Below are positions 38,052 to 47,800 of a stretch of 64,000 nucleotides of DNA, piece by piece; the stretch's first letter is position 1; every line of letters starts with the position of its first letter. The DNA is from Halomonas sp. M4R1S46. Its GTDB lineage: Bacteria; Pseudomonadota; Gammaproteobacteria; Pseudomonadales; Halomonadaceae. The translations under genes were made by a program, and so were the position numbers. Location: NCBI RefSeq assembly GCF_025725685.1, contig NZ_CP107008.1, positions 3,286,001 through 3,350,000 of the forward strand, in the 5' to 3' direction. The notes beneath the pieces were generated by a model. It worked only from the letters and a program-made list of their open reading frames with translations, did no database searches and was not told where the DNA came from.

Positions 38052-39358
38052 GAGGGCCTCGGCAGTACCAGGATGGCACGAAAGTCGTTGACGTTGGTGC
38101 GTGTCGGACCGGTCACGATCAGGTCGTCCAGCGCCTCGAAGAAAGTATAGGCATCGTTGCGAGACAGATAGTCGTCGGGCTCGAGGCCGAGCGAGCGCAT
38201 GCGCGTCCAGCAGTCCGGACCGAAGATGGCCCCGGCGTTGTCCTCGGAGCCGTCGATGCCATCGGTGTCGATGGCCAGGGCATGGATCCCCTCGGCGCCC
38301 TCGAGGGCCGTGAACAGACCGAGCAGGAACTCGACGTTGCGCCCGCCGCGGCCGTCACCGGTGACCGTTACGCTGGTCTCGCCGCCGGACAGGATCACCA
38401 GCGGTCGGGTCAGGCCATCCTGGGCGGCCAGGGCCATGCGCCCCTGGGCGCGGCCGAGCTCGCGGGCCTCGCCCTCGAGGTCGTCGCCAAGCAGGCGAAC
38501 CTCGAGGCCGTCGCGCTCGGCGGCGGCCTGCCCGGCCGCCAGGGCATCCCGGGCGCGGGCGAGGATCTCGCATTCGTCCCGGGCGAAGGGCGGATCGTCG
38601 GGCTGCGGGGCCTCGGCATGGTCTTCCAGGCAGCGGCGCACGCCCGCCGAGATCTCGATCCCGTAGCGTTCGAGGATCGCCAGGGCCTCGGCCGGGGTGC
38701 TGGCATCCGGCAGGGTCGGCCCGGAGGCGATCAACGAGGCCTCGTCGCCGGGCACGTCGGAGATCAGCCAGGTCAGCACCCGGGCCGGATGGGCGGCGGC
38801 CGCCAGCCGGCCGCCCTTGATGGCGGACAGGTGCCGGCGCACGGTGTTGATCTCGCGAATCGGCGCGCCGCAGCGCAGCAGTGCCTTGTTGATGGCCTGC
38901 TTCTCGGAAAGCGAGACGCCGGGCGCCGGCAGGGTCATCAGCGCCGAGCCGCCGCCGGAGATCAGGGCGATCACCAGGTCATCCTCGCCGAGCCCCTCGA
39001 CGGCCTCGAGCATCCGGCGGGCGGCCTGCTCGCTCAGGTCATCGGGCATGGGATGCGAGGCTTCGAGGACCTCGATATGGCGACACTCGGCGCCATGGCC
39101 GTAGCGGGTCACCACCAGGCCGGACAGCGGCGCCTCGGGATGGCGCGCCTGCCAGGCGCGCTCCAGGGCGGCCGCCATGGCGGCCGCCGCCTTGCCGGCC
39201 CCCACCACCAGGGTGCGACCGGCGGGCGGCGACGGCAGCCGGTCGGGCAGCAGCGTGTCGGGGTGCACCGCCTCGACGGCGGTCTCGCCCAGGCGCATCA
39301 GCCAGGCGCGGGCGGCCTCGGGCCGGTCACGGGACAGCAGGGGGGAATGGGCATTCAT
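38048..39358 (-). CDS. Glycerate 2-kinase (MOFRL family, GckA/TtuD type)
   Basis: Kinase of 436 residues forming 2-phosphoglycerate from D-glycerate. The N-terminal DUF4147 domain has GRTLVVGAGKAAAAMAAALE and HPMPDDLSEQAARRMLEAVE; ALISGGGSALMTLPAPGVSL is the phosphate-binding part; the MOFRL C-terminal domain shows LSGGETSVTVTGDGRGGRNV and FLLGLFTAL. Often mis-annotated as hydroxypyruvate reductase. ATG 39358 has AAGGAG upstream. It is followed with a 4-base overlap by pyruvate kinase and preceded by garR, the tartronate semialdehyde reductase that makes its substrate. Confidence 0.93.
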   Translation of the reverse strand: MNAHSPLLSRDRPEAARAWLMRLGETAVEAVHPDTLLPDRLPSPPAGRTLVVGAGKAAAAMAAALERAWQARHPEAPLSGLVVTRYGHGAECRHIEVLEASHPMPDDLSEQAARRMLEAVEGLGEDDLVIALISGGGSALMTLPAPGVSLSEKQAINKALLRCGAPIREINTVRRHLSAIKGGRLAAAAHPARVLTWLISDVPGDEASLIASGPTLPDASTPAEALAILERYGIEISAGVRRCLEDHAEAPQPDDPPFARDECEILARARDALAAGQAAAERDGLEVRLLGDDLEGEARELGRAQGRMALAAQDGLTRPLVILSGGETSVTVTGDGRGGRNVEFLLGLFTALEGAEGIHALAIDTDGIDGSEDNAGAIFGPDCWTRMRSLGLEPDDYLSRNDAYTFFEALDDLIVTGPTRTNVNDFRAILVLPRPS

Positions 39359-39505
39359 TCGGGGGTCTCCTTCGAAAAAGGGCCCGATGACGAGCCAGGG
39401 AGCTACAGGGGAAGACTCGACACCGGGCAAGGGGCCGTCAAGCGACGACCCAGGCAGGCGACGACCCGACGCCTGCCATCAGGGAGCAGTCACCTCCCCT
39501 GTCCT

Positions 39506-39532
39506 CCGCCGGCCATCCGTGATGGCCGGCGG
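39506..39532 (-). terminator. Hairpin after garR
   Basis: Perfect 12-bp stem CCGCCGGCCATC / GATGGCCGGCGG with loop CGT, 9 bases after the garR stop. No T-run follows, so partial termination or message protection between garR and the glycerate kinase is likely. Confidence 0.6.
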
Positions 39533-39540
39533 CAACGGAC

Positions 39541-40428
39541 TCAGCGGTTGCCGATCTCGTGGTCGGCGAGCTGCTCCAGGGCGCGGGCGATGCCGGAGTG
39601 ATCCCAGTCACCACCGCCGTGGGCGACGCAGGCCTGGAACAGCTGCTGGGCATTGGCGGTGCCGGGCAGCGCGAGGTTGAGGCTACGCGCGCCCTCCAAT
39701 GCCAGGTTGAGGTCCTTCTGGTGCAGGCGAATCTTGAAGCCCGGATCGAAGGTGCGGTTGATCATGCGCTCGCCGTGCACGTCGAGGATCTTCGACTGGG
39801 CCAGGCCACCGAGCAGGGACTCGCGGACCTTGGCCACGTCGGCGCCGGCCTTGGAGGCGAACAGCAGGCCCTCGGAGACGGCCTCGATGGTCAGCGCGAC
39901 GACGATCTGGTTGGCCACCTTGCAGGTCTGGCCGGCACCCTGGTCGCCGATGTGGGTAATGGTCTTGCCCATGATCTCGAGCAGCGGCTTGGCACGATCG
40001 AAGCCTTCCGGGGTGGCGCCGACCATGATGGTCAGGGCGGCATTGATGGCACCGCCCTCGCCGCCGGAGACCGGGGCGTCGACGTACTCGCCACCGGCGT
40101 CCTGGATGCGCTTGGCGAACTCCTGGGTCGCCAGCGGGGCGATGGAGCTCATGTCGATCACCAGGGTCCCGGGCTTGAGCCCCTCGATGACGCCGCCCTC
40201 GCCGAACAGCACCTCCTCGACGTCCGGGGTGTCCGGGACGATGGTGATGATCACCTCGGAGGCCTCGGCGACGGCCTTGGGATTGTCGAGCTCCTGCATG
40301 CCCTTGGAGGCCAGGGTCTCGTCCAGGGTGCCGCGCTTGACGGTGGTCAGCTCGTGGCCGGCGTCCAGCAGGTGGCCCGCCATGGGACGGCCCATGATGC
40401 CCAGTCCGATAAAACCGATCTTGCTCAT
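39541..40428 (-). CDS. garR: 2-hydroxy-3-oxopropionate (tartronate semialdehyde) reductase
   Basis: NAD(P)H-dependent beta-hydroxyacid dehydrogenase of 295 residues. Rossmann motif KIGFIGLGIMGRPMAGHLLD, substrate motif VDAPVSGGEGGAINAALTIM, catalytic Lys in GQTCKVANQIVVALTIEAVS, and KDLNLALEGARSLNLALP. It reduces tartronate semialdehyde from Gcl to D-glycerate. AGGAG stands 8 bases before the ATG. A palindromic repeat lies in the 234-base gap between it and hyi. Confidence 0.95.
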   Translation of the reverse strand: MSKIGFIGLGIMGRPMAGHLLDAGHELTTVKRGTLDETLASKGMQELDNPKAVAEASEVIITIVPDTPDVEEVLFGEGGVIEGLKPGTLVIDMSSIAPLATQEFAKRIQDAGGEYVDAPVSGGEGGAINAALTIMVGATPEGFDRAKPLLEIMGKTITHIGDQGAGQTCKVANQIVVALTIEAVSEGLLFASKAGADVAKVRESLLGGLAQSKILDVHGERMINRTFDPGFKIRLHQKDLNLALEGARSLNLALPGTANAQQLFQACVAHGGGDWDHSGIARALEQLADHEIGNR

Positions 40429-40505
40429 GATGATTCTCCTGTCACGTTACTTGCTGACGTTGGGTCGTGATCGTCGTGCGGAAAACGTCGCTCAGGGCTC
40501 CAAGG

Positions 40506-40619
40506 GATGAGCGCCGGGGGCAAGACGAAGCGAGGGTCCTACGCCATGGATGGCGTCGGTAGCGCCCAGGGAGGGGTTCACAGCGCCCTCGCGGCGTCTT
40601 GACGCCGGAAAAGCTCATC
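40506..40619. repeat. Dispersed palindromic repeat, copy 2
   Basis: 114-base imperfect palindrome with ends GATGAGC and GCTCATC. It shares GGATGGCGTCGGTAGCGCCC and AGGGAGGGG with copy 1, and GCGAGGGTC, CAGCGCCCTCGCG and GCCGGAAAAGC with copies 3 and 4. Located between hyi and garR. Confidence 0.85.
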
Positions 40620-40662
40620 CCGACCAGGGGCCTGCCCCGGTGCCCCATTCTATCTTCAATGT

Positions 40663-41442
40663 TCAGCCACGCACGGCATCCAGCCAGCCCAGCCCTTCCT
40701 TGGTCCCCGCCCGGGGCTTGTACTCGCAGCCGATCCAGCCGTCGTAACCCAGGCGATCGAGATGGGCGAACAGGAAGGGATAGTTGATCTCGCCGGTGCC
40801 CGGCTCGTGGCGCCCCGGATTGTCGGCCAGCTGGACGTGGGCGATGCGATCGATGTGCTTCTCGATGGTCGGCGCCAGATCCCCTTCCATGATCTGCATA
40901 TGATAGATGTCGTACTGCAGCTTCAGGTTGCCGCTGCCCACCTCGTCGAAGATCGCCAGCGCCTGCTCGGTGCGGTTGAGGAAGAAGCCCGGGATGTCGC
41001 GGGTGTTGATCGGCTCGGCGATCAGCAGGATGCCGGCGGCCTCGAGCTTCTCGGCGGCGAAGCGCAGGTTCCCGACCAGGGTCTGGCGAGCCTGGTCGTC
41101 GCTCACGCCGGAGGGCTTGATGCCGGCCAGGCAGTTGACCTGGGTGTTGCCCAGGACCCCGGCGTACTCGATGGCGCGGTCGACCCCGGCGCGGAACTCC
41201 TCGACGCGATCCGGGTGGCAGGCGATGCCGCGCTCGCCGGCACCCCAGTCGCCGGCCGGCAGGTTGAACAGCACCTGGGTCAGGCCGTTGTCGTCGAGGC
41301 GCTGCTTGATCTCGGCTGCCTCGAAATCGTACGGGAAGAGGTACTCCACGCCCTTGAAGCCGGCCTCGGCGGCGGCCTGGAAGCGGTCGAGGAAGTCGAC
41401 CTCGGTGAACAGCATGCTGAGATTGGCGGCAAACTTGGCCAT
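40663..41442 (-). CDS. hyi: Hydroxypyruvate isomerase
   Basis: TIM-barrel isomerase of 259 residues that interconverts hydroxypyruvate and tartronate semialdehyde. Motifs: NLSMLFTEVDFLDRFQAAAE, the metal-site Glu in LIAEPINTRDIPGFFLN, LQYDIYHMQIMEGDLAPTIE, HVQLADNPGRHEPGTGEINY and a closing Glu in IGCEYKPRAGTKEGLGW. GGGAG precedes the ATG. As in E. coli it follows gcl (91 bases; a hairpin between them). Confidence 0.95.
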   Translation of the reverse strand: MAKFAANLSMLFTEVDFLDRFQAAAEAGFKGVEYLFPYDFEAAEIKQRLDDNGLTQVLFNLPAGDWGAGERGIACHPDRVEEFRAGVDRAIEYAGVLGNTQVNCLAGIKPSGVSDDQARQTLVGNLRFAAEKLEAAGILLIAEPINTRDIPGFFLNRTEQALAIFDEVGSGNLKLQYDIYHMQIMEGDLAPTIEKHIDRIAHVQLADNPGRHEPGTGEINYPFLFAHLDRLGYDGWIGCEYKPRAGTKEGLGWLDAVRG

Positions 41443-41488
41443 GTGAATCTCCCTGTGTCTTCTCGTGTGTGTCAGCGTACCTCTCGGG

Positions 41489-41524
41489 CCGCCCGGCCGC
41501 CGGTCCCCACCGGCGGTCGGGCGG
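41489..41524 (-). terminator. Hairpin between gcl and hyi
   Basis: A 16-bp stem with one G-T wobble (CCGCCCGGCCGCCGGT with ACCGGCGGTCGGGCGG) and loop CCCC, 10 bases after the gcl stop. Very strong; probably partial termination or stabilisation of the gcl message. Confidence 0.65.
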
Positions 41525-41533
41525 TCGCCGTCC

Positions 41534-43309
<1,776 letters not shown>

Positions 43310-43340
43310 GGCGATTCCTCCAGTGGTGGCTTTTATTCTT

Positions 43341-43355
43341 TGGAAAATATTTCTG
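43341..43355. promoter_or_regulatory. TGGAA-N5-TTCCA operator, degenerate copy at gcl
   Basis: TGGAAAATATTTCTG keeps the left arm of the palindrome at 43400 and loses the last two bases of the right arm. It partly overlaps the TCTGTATACAGA site (43352-43363) and lies 59 bases from the perfect copy. Confidence 0.45.
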
Positions 43356-43363
43356 TATACAGA
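43352..43363. promoter_or_regulatory. TCTGTATACAGA operator at gcl
   Basis: Perfect 12-bp palindrome 43-54 bases upstream of the gcl start, with the GTATAC core shared with sites near gntR, puuE and the racemase at 60207. Candidate GntR binding site controlling gcl. Confidence 0.65.
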
Positions 43364-43399
43364 GACTAGACCCGCCCCGGGAATGCCGTCAAGATTTTT

Positions 43400-43414
43400 T
43401 GGAAAACATTTCCA
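43400..43414. promoter_or_regulatory. TGGAA-N5-TTCCA operator at gcl (AllR-box-like)
   Basis: TTGGAAAACATTTCCAA is a palindrome with a 3-base centre. From memory it resembles the box bound by the IclR-type allantoin regulator AllR at enterobacterial gcl. A second perfect TGGAA-N5-TTCCA lies at 57364-57378 upstream of allA. No IclR gene is in the window. Confidence 0.6.
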
Positions 43415-43427
43415 ACCGATAGCATGC

Positions 43428-43462
43428 AAAAAAATACCCAAGCCATAACAGTGGCTTGGGTA
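43428..43462 (-). terminator. Strong intrinsic terminator of the TRAP-dihydropyrimidinase-hydratase operon
   Basis: Perfect 11-bp stem TACCCAAGCCA / TGGCTTGGGTA with a 6-base loop; on the minus strand it is followed by seven T (43434 down to 43428). Located about 100 bases after the hydratase stop (43560). It is the clearest rho-independent terminator in the window. Confidence 0.9.
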
Positions 43463-43559
43463 AATGGAAAAATTTATCATGAATTCAATCATCAAGGGCC
43501 GATGCAATCCCCCGAATGGGGTAGGCGGCGGCCCAGGCATGAAACGAGCGCATGCAAGC

Positions 43560-44324
43560 TCAGGGGGCGAGGTGCAGGACCGCCTCGCCGATGCCTGCAA
43601 AGACCAGCCGGGCCTGCTGCCCGGCGAGCATCTCCACCACCCCGTCGAAGGTGCCGGTGGTGATCACCTCTCCCGCGGCGAAGCCCTCCCCGTCCCGGGC
43701 GATGCGGGCGTTGACCATCTCCACCAGCAGCGCGGCCGGGTCGCCGCCGGGATGACCGCCCCGCCCGGCCAGGGCCACCTGGCCGTCGAGGGTCAGCCGG
43801 TATTCGGCATCGACCAGCCGATCCAGCGACCCGGGCGCGACGCCGCTGCCCAGTACGAAACCGCCGTGGCTGAGGCCATCGGCCAGCTGCCACAGCGGGG
43901 GCACCTCGGGCCAGTCGGCAAAGCGGCTGTCGACCACCTCGATGGCGGCATGCAGACCGCTGACCCGCGGGGCGATCTCGGCCCGGGTGTAGGGCGCCTC
44001 GCGGGCCGGGATCGCCGCACCCAGCACCACGGCGAGCTCCGGTTCGAGGAACACCACCTGATGGTCCCGGCGGCGGCAGACGCCGGGCGAGGCCTGGTTG
44101 TGCTCGGCAAACAGCCGCGAGTAGCGCGGCGCCTCGCCGGGCACGATGCCACCGAGCTTCCAGCCGGCGGGAGTGCCAAGCGTCATGGACACCCGTTCCT
44201 GGATGGCATAGGCATCGGCCTCCTCGGCCAGTGGAATATCAAGGGGGACCGGAATCGGTCGACCCTGGCGGTGCGCCTGGATCAGGCGCTCGGCACCGGC
44301 GGCGATGATCGCGTCTCGTGTCAT
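43560..44324 (-). CDS. 2-keto-4-pentenoate hydratase / fumarylacetoacetate hydrolase-family protein
   Basis: Protein of 254 residues of the MhpD/2-oxo-hepta-3-ene-1,7-dioate hydratase type: AYAIQERVSMTLGTPAGWKL near the N-terminus, metal-site EPELAVVLGAAIP, AAIEVVDSRFADW, NARIARDGEGFAAGEVITTG and TFDGVVEMLAGQQARLVFAG at the end. Relatives hydrate or cleave 2-keto acids with Mg. It starts 2 bases after the dihydropyrimidinase stop, so they are one transcript. ATG 44324 is set by AAGGGG upstream; the longer frame is antisense-type overlap with the neighbouring gene. Its substrate in this setting is unknown. Confidence 0.85.
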   Translation of the reverse strand: MTRDAIIAAGAERLIQAHRQGRPIPVPLDIPLAEEADAYAIQERVSMTLGTPAGWKLGGIVPGEAPRYSRLFAEHNQASPGVCRRRDHQVVFLEPELAVVLGAAIPAREAPYTRAEIAPRVSGLHAAIEVVDSRFADWPEVPPLWQLADGLSHGGFVLGSGVAPGSLDRLVDAEYRLTLDGQVALAGRGGHPGGDPAALLVEMVNARIARDGEGFAAGEVITTGTFDGVVEMLAGQQARLVFAGIGEAVLHLAP

Positions 44325-44326
44325 GC

Positions 44327-45757
44327 TCAGAACCCCTTGGCCGCGCCCCGCGGCCGGGCCGGCCGGGGCTTGTCGCACTTCAGGAACTGGCCATATCCCG
44401 GCTCGGCGCTGGGCCGGCCGTCCCTGGAGACCACCCGGCCCCGACACAGGGTCAGCACCGGCTTGCCGGTGAGCTCGAGCCCCTCGTAGGGGGTGTAGTC
44501 CACGGCATGGTGTAGCTCGGCGTTGCGCACCGTGGTGCGGGTGGCGGGATCCCACAGGGTGAGGTCGGCGTCGCTGCCGATGGCGATGGTGCCCTTGCGC
44601 GGATAGAGGCCGTAGATCTTGGCCGGTTGGGTGGCGGTCAGCGACACGAAGCGGGTGGCGTCGATGCGCTCCTTGATCACCCCCTCGGAGAACAGGATCG
44701 GCAGGCGCGTCTCCAGCCCCGGGATGCCGTTGGGGATGTGCGCGAAGCTCGCCGATTCGCCATGCAGCTTCTTGCCCTGGGGATCCTCGTAGCGGAAGGG
44801 CGCATGATCCGAGGAGAACACCTGGAAGACGCCGTTCTCCAGGGCCTCCCAGACCGCCTCCTGGGCGGCGGGGTCTCGCGGCGGCGGGCTGCACACGCAC
44901 TTGGCGCCCTCGAAGCCCTCCCGGTCCAGGTCAGAGGCGGTCAGCATCAGGTACTGGGGGCAGGTCTCGCCGTAGACCCGCAGGCCGCGGCCCTGAGCCC
45001 AGCGGATCTGCTCGATGGCCTCGGGGCCCGAGACGTGCACGATCAACAGCGGCACGTCGACCAGCTCGGCCAGCGAGATGGCCCGATGGGTGGCCTCGCG
45101 CTCGGCGATCGTCGAGTGGGCCACCCCGTGGTAGTAGGGCGCGGTCCTGCCCTGCTCCTCGAGCAGCTCGGTGAGGTAGGCGATGCAGTCGGCGTTCTCG
45201 GCGTGCACCATGACCATGCCGCCCTCGCGGCGGGCCATGGCCAGCACCTCCAGCACCTCGCGATCATTGAGCTTGAGGTCGTCGTAGGTCAGGTAGATCT
45301 TGAAGGAGCTGTAGCCCTCCTCGATCAGCGCCGGCAGCTCCTCCTTGAGCACCGTCTCGGTGGGATCGGTGACGATCATGTGGAAGGCATAGTCGACGAA
45401 GGCCTTGCCCTCGCTGCGCCGGTGGTAGTCCTCCACCGCGGCGCGCAGGCCCTGGCCCTTCTGCTGGGCGGCGAAGGGAATCACCGTGGTGGTGCCGCCG
45501 CAGGCCGCCGAGCGGGTGCCGCTCTCGAAGTCGTCGGCCATCACCGCGCCGTCGCCGAGCGGCTGGTCCAGGTGGCAGTGGGCATCGACGCCGCCGGGCA
45601 TCACCCACAGGCCCTGGGCGTCGATGACCTCCTCGGCCTCGCCCAGGTCCTGGCCCAGGGCGACGATGCGCCCGTCCTTGAGGCCGATATCGGCGGTGTA
45701 ACGGTCGATGGCGGTGATGATCAGGCCGTTGGTGATCAGGGTATCGAAGCGTGACAT
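44327..45757 (-). CDS. Dihydropyrimidinase / hydantoinase (cyclic amidohydrolase)
   Basis: Zinc amidohydrolase of 476 residues. All metal ligands are present: His60 and His62 (DAHCHLDQP), carboxylated Lys153 (SFKIYLTY), His185 (MVMVHAENADC), His241 (LIVHVSG) and Asp317 (SSDHAPF). Such enzymes open dihydropyrimidine or hydantoin rings; allantoinases of the AllB type are relatives. The presence of a separate PuuE allantoinase argues for another cyclic amide as substrate. GAGG stands 8 bases before ATG 45757. It lies between a TRAP transporter and the hydratase, in one operon ending at the terminator at 43428. Confidence 0.92.
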   Translation of the reverse strand: MSRFDTLITNGLIITAIDRYTADIGLKDGRIVALGQDLGEAEEVIDAQGLWVMPGGVDAHCHLDQPLGDGAVMADDFESGTRSAACGGTTTVIPFAAQQKGQGLRAAVEDYHRRSEGKAFVDYAFHMIVTDPTETVLKEELPALIEEGYSSFKIYLTYDDLKLNDREVLEVLAMARREGGMVMVHAENADCIAYLTELLEEQGRTAPYYHGVAHSTIAEREATHRAISLAELVDVPLLIVHVSGPEAIEQIRWAQGRGLRVYGETCPQYLMLTASDLDREGFEGAKCVCSPPPRDPAAQEAVWEALENGVFQVFSSDHAPFRYEDPQGKKLHGESASFAHIPNGIPGLETRLPILFSEGVIKERIDATRFVSLTATQPAKIYGLYPRKGTIAIGSDADLTLWDPATRTTVRNAELHHAVDYTPYEGLELTGKPVLTLCRGRVVSRDGRPSAEPGYGQFLKCDKPRPARPRGAAKGF

Positions 45758-45823
45758 GTCGTGTGCCTCGTCGGGAGTGTCAGGGGAGTTGGAAAGGAGT
45801 TCTAAACGGGCGTCAGGCATGGC

Positions 45824-47125
45824 CTAGCCCATGGCGTTGGGGAGCCACAGCACCAGCCCGGGCCAGATCGTGATGAGCAGCACGAAGAGCAGCATGATGG
45901 CGAGGAACGGCAGGCTGCCGAGCATGACATCGCCGATGGAGCCGCGGCCGCGTACGCCCTGGACCACGTAGAGGTTCATGCCGATGGGCGGGGTGATCAG
46001 CGAGATCTCCATCATGACCACCAGGAAGATGCCGAACCACACCGGGTCGAAGCCGAACTGCACCACCATCGGCACCACGATGGGCACGGTGGCGATCATC
46101 ATCGACAGGGTCTCGAGGAAGCAGCCCAGCACCAGGTAGAAGATCACCAGGGCCAGGATCAGGCCCAGCGGCGACAGTCCCAGGTCGGCGACCCACTGGG
46201 TCAGGGTGTGGGGAATGCCGAGGATGCCCACGATGTAGTTGAGGAAGAAGGCCGCCACGATGATCAGCATGATCATCGCCGTGGTACGGGCCATCGACAG
46301 GAAGCACTCGTGGAGCATGGACAGGGTGAGCTTGCGATTCATCGCGGCCAGCACCAGGGCCGCGACCACCCCCAGGGCGGCGGCCTCGGTGGGCGTCGCC
46401 CAGCCGCTGTAGATGCTGCCGATGACGATGGCGAAGACGAAGGCCGGCGGCAGCAGGTCCACCAGCGATGCCAGTCGCTCGCGCAGCGAGGCCCGCGGCT
46501 CGGCCTCGCCGGCCACGCCCGGGCGCAGCAGGCTGAAGGCCATGATCGCCAGCATGAAGGCCCCGGCCAGGGCCAAGCCCGGGAGGATCCCGGCGATGAA
46601 CAGCTTGCCGATGGAGGTGTTGGTGATGGCCCCGTAGATGATCATGTTGATGCTGGGGGGGATCAGGATGCCCAGCGTCGCCCCGGCGGCCAGGGTGCCC
46701 AGCGCCAGGCGCTCGCTGTAGCCGCGCTCGGCGAAGGCCGGCAGTGCCACGGTGCCGATGGTCGCGGCGGTGGCCACCGAGGAGCCGGACATGGCGGCGA
46801 ACACCGAGGAGGCGCCGATGTTGGTGTGCAGCAGTCCGCCGGGCATGCGATTCAGCCACACCGACAGGGCGCTGTACATCCGCTCGGTGATGCCACTGCG
46901 CAGCAGCAGTTCCCCCAGCAGGATGAACAGCGGGATGGCGGTGAGGATGAAGTCGTTGAGGGTACCCCAGAGGGCATCGCCGAAGGAGAACAGCAGCGGC
47001 GTGCCCAGGTACATCAGGGTGCCCAGGGCGGCCACCGAGAAGATGGCCACCGCCACGTGGATGCCGGCCGCCATCATGCCCAGCATGATGACAAAGCCGA
47101 CCAGGACCTCGATTGCGGTGATCAT
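45824..47125 (-). CDS. TRAP transporter large permease (DctM), second system
   Basis: DctM subunit of 433 residues with about 12 spans. Typical motifs: LRSGITERMYSALSVWLNRM, AMSGSSVATAATIGTVALPA, GILIPPSINMIIYGAITNTS and SLITPPIGMNLYVVQGVRG. It overlaps dctQ by 4 bases (47122-47125) and is followed by the dihydropyrimidinase after 66 bases. The transporter probably imports the substrate of the ring-opening enzyme or a related acid. Confidence 0.93.
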   Translation of the reverse strand: MITAIEVLVGFVIMLGMMAAGIHVAVAIFSVAALGTLMYLGTPLLFSFGDALWGTLNDFILTAIPLFILLGELLLRSGITERMYSALSVWLNRMPGGLLHTNIGASSVFAAMSGSSVATAATIGTVALPAFAERGYSERLALGTLAAGATLGILIPPSINMIIYGAITNTSIGKLFIAGILPGLALAGAFMLAIMAFSLLRPGVAGEAEPRASLRERLASLVDLLPPAFVFAIVIGSIYSGWATPTEAAALGVVAALVLAAMNRKLTLSMLHECFLSMARTTAMIMLIIVAAFFLNYIVGILGIPHTLTQWVADLGLSPLGLILALVIFYLVLGCFLETLSMMIATVPIVVPMVVQFGFDPVWFGIFLVVMMEISLITPPIGMNLYVVQGVRGRGSIGDVMLGSLPFLAIMLLFVLLITIWPGLVLWLPNAMG

Positions 47126-47748
47126 GACGGATTCCCCTGCGGCGTGGTGGTCATGTCCTCGGCCTGATCCTGCCGAGCGTAGTCATGCCGGGCCTCGTCC
47201 AGCTCGTCCCGGGCGCTGCGCGGGCCGTAATCCCGGTTGAGCGCACGGAAACGACCGGTGACCAGCTGTCCCGTGGCATGCAGGGCAAGCAGGCTGGTCA
47301 ACACGGCGAAGACCCCCAGCCCCAGGACCCACAGGCTCTGCGGGATCCACAGCGGGGTCTGCAGCGGGGTGCTGGCGAGGCTGCCGAACTCCAGTGTCTC
47401 GTGCAGCGTCTCGACGGCCCGCCACAGCATGAACAGCGAGAAGCCGGCCAGCAGCAGCATGGCCGCAGCGTTGAGGGGGGCCTGGACGGGGCCAGGCAGG
47501 CGTGACATCAGCACATCGACCCGGGTGTGGGCGCGATGCAGCAGGGCGTAGGCGAAGCTGAACGAGACACCGATCGCCAGCACGTAGCCACCGATCTCGT
47601 CGACGCCCTGCAGGGAGAAGTTGAAGAGCTTGCGGGCGATCACCTCGAAGGTGATCAGCAGCGACAGGCCCAGCGCACCGTAGCCGGCGGCGACGGCGGC
47701 GCCGTGGGCCAGTCGGCGGGCGAGCCAGTAGGGACTCCGGGATACCAT
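47122..47748 (-). CDS. TRAP transporter small permease (DctQ), second system
   Basis: DctQ subunit of 208 residues with four hydrophobic helices; motif FNFSLQGVDEIGGYVLAIGV and HRAHTRVDVLMSRLPGPVQA. It is longer than the other two DctQ proteins because of a charged C-terminal tail (YGPRSARDELDEARHDYARQ). It couples by ATGA to dctM. A palindromic hairpin stands between it and the binding-protein gene. Confidence 0.9.
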   Translation of the reverse strand: MVSRSPYWLARRLAHGAAVAAGYGALGLSLLITFEVIARKLFNFSLQGVDEIGGYVLAIGVSFSFAYALLHRAHTRVDVLMSRLPGPVQAPLNAAAMLLLAGFSLFMLWRAVETLHETLEFGSLASTPLQTPLWIPQSLWVLGLGVFAVLTSLLALHATGQLVTGRFRALNRDYGPRSARDELDEARHDYARQDQAEDMTTTPQGNPS

Positions 47749-47763
47749 CGGGCACCTCCACGG

Positions 47764-47787
47764 GCGCCCCGGCCGCGGCCGGGGCGC
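47764..47787 (-). terminator. Hairpin between dctP and dctQ, second TRAP operon
   Basis: Perfect palindrome GCGCCCCGGCC-GC-GGCCGGGGCGC (11-bp stem) between the dctP stop (47801) and the dctQ start (47748). Same placement as at 27997 and 21743. Confidence 0.6.
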
Positions 47788-47800
47788 GGGTTGACGACGC

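Noticed and set aside
44327..45757. Calling the cyclic amidohydrolase AllB allantoinase
   Set aside because: A PuuE allantoinase is already present; the sequence reads as the dihydropyrimidinase/hydantoinase branch, and its operon partners are not allantoin genes.
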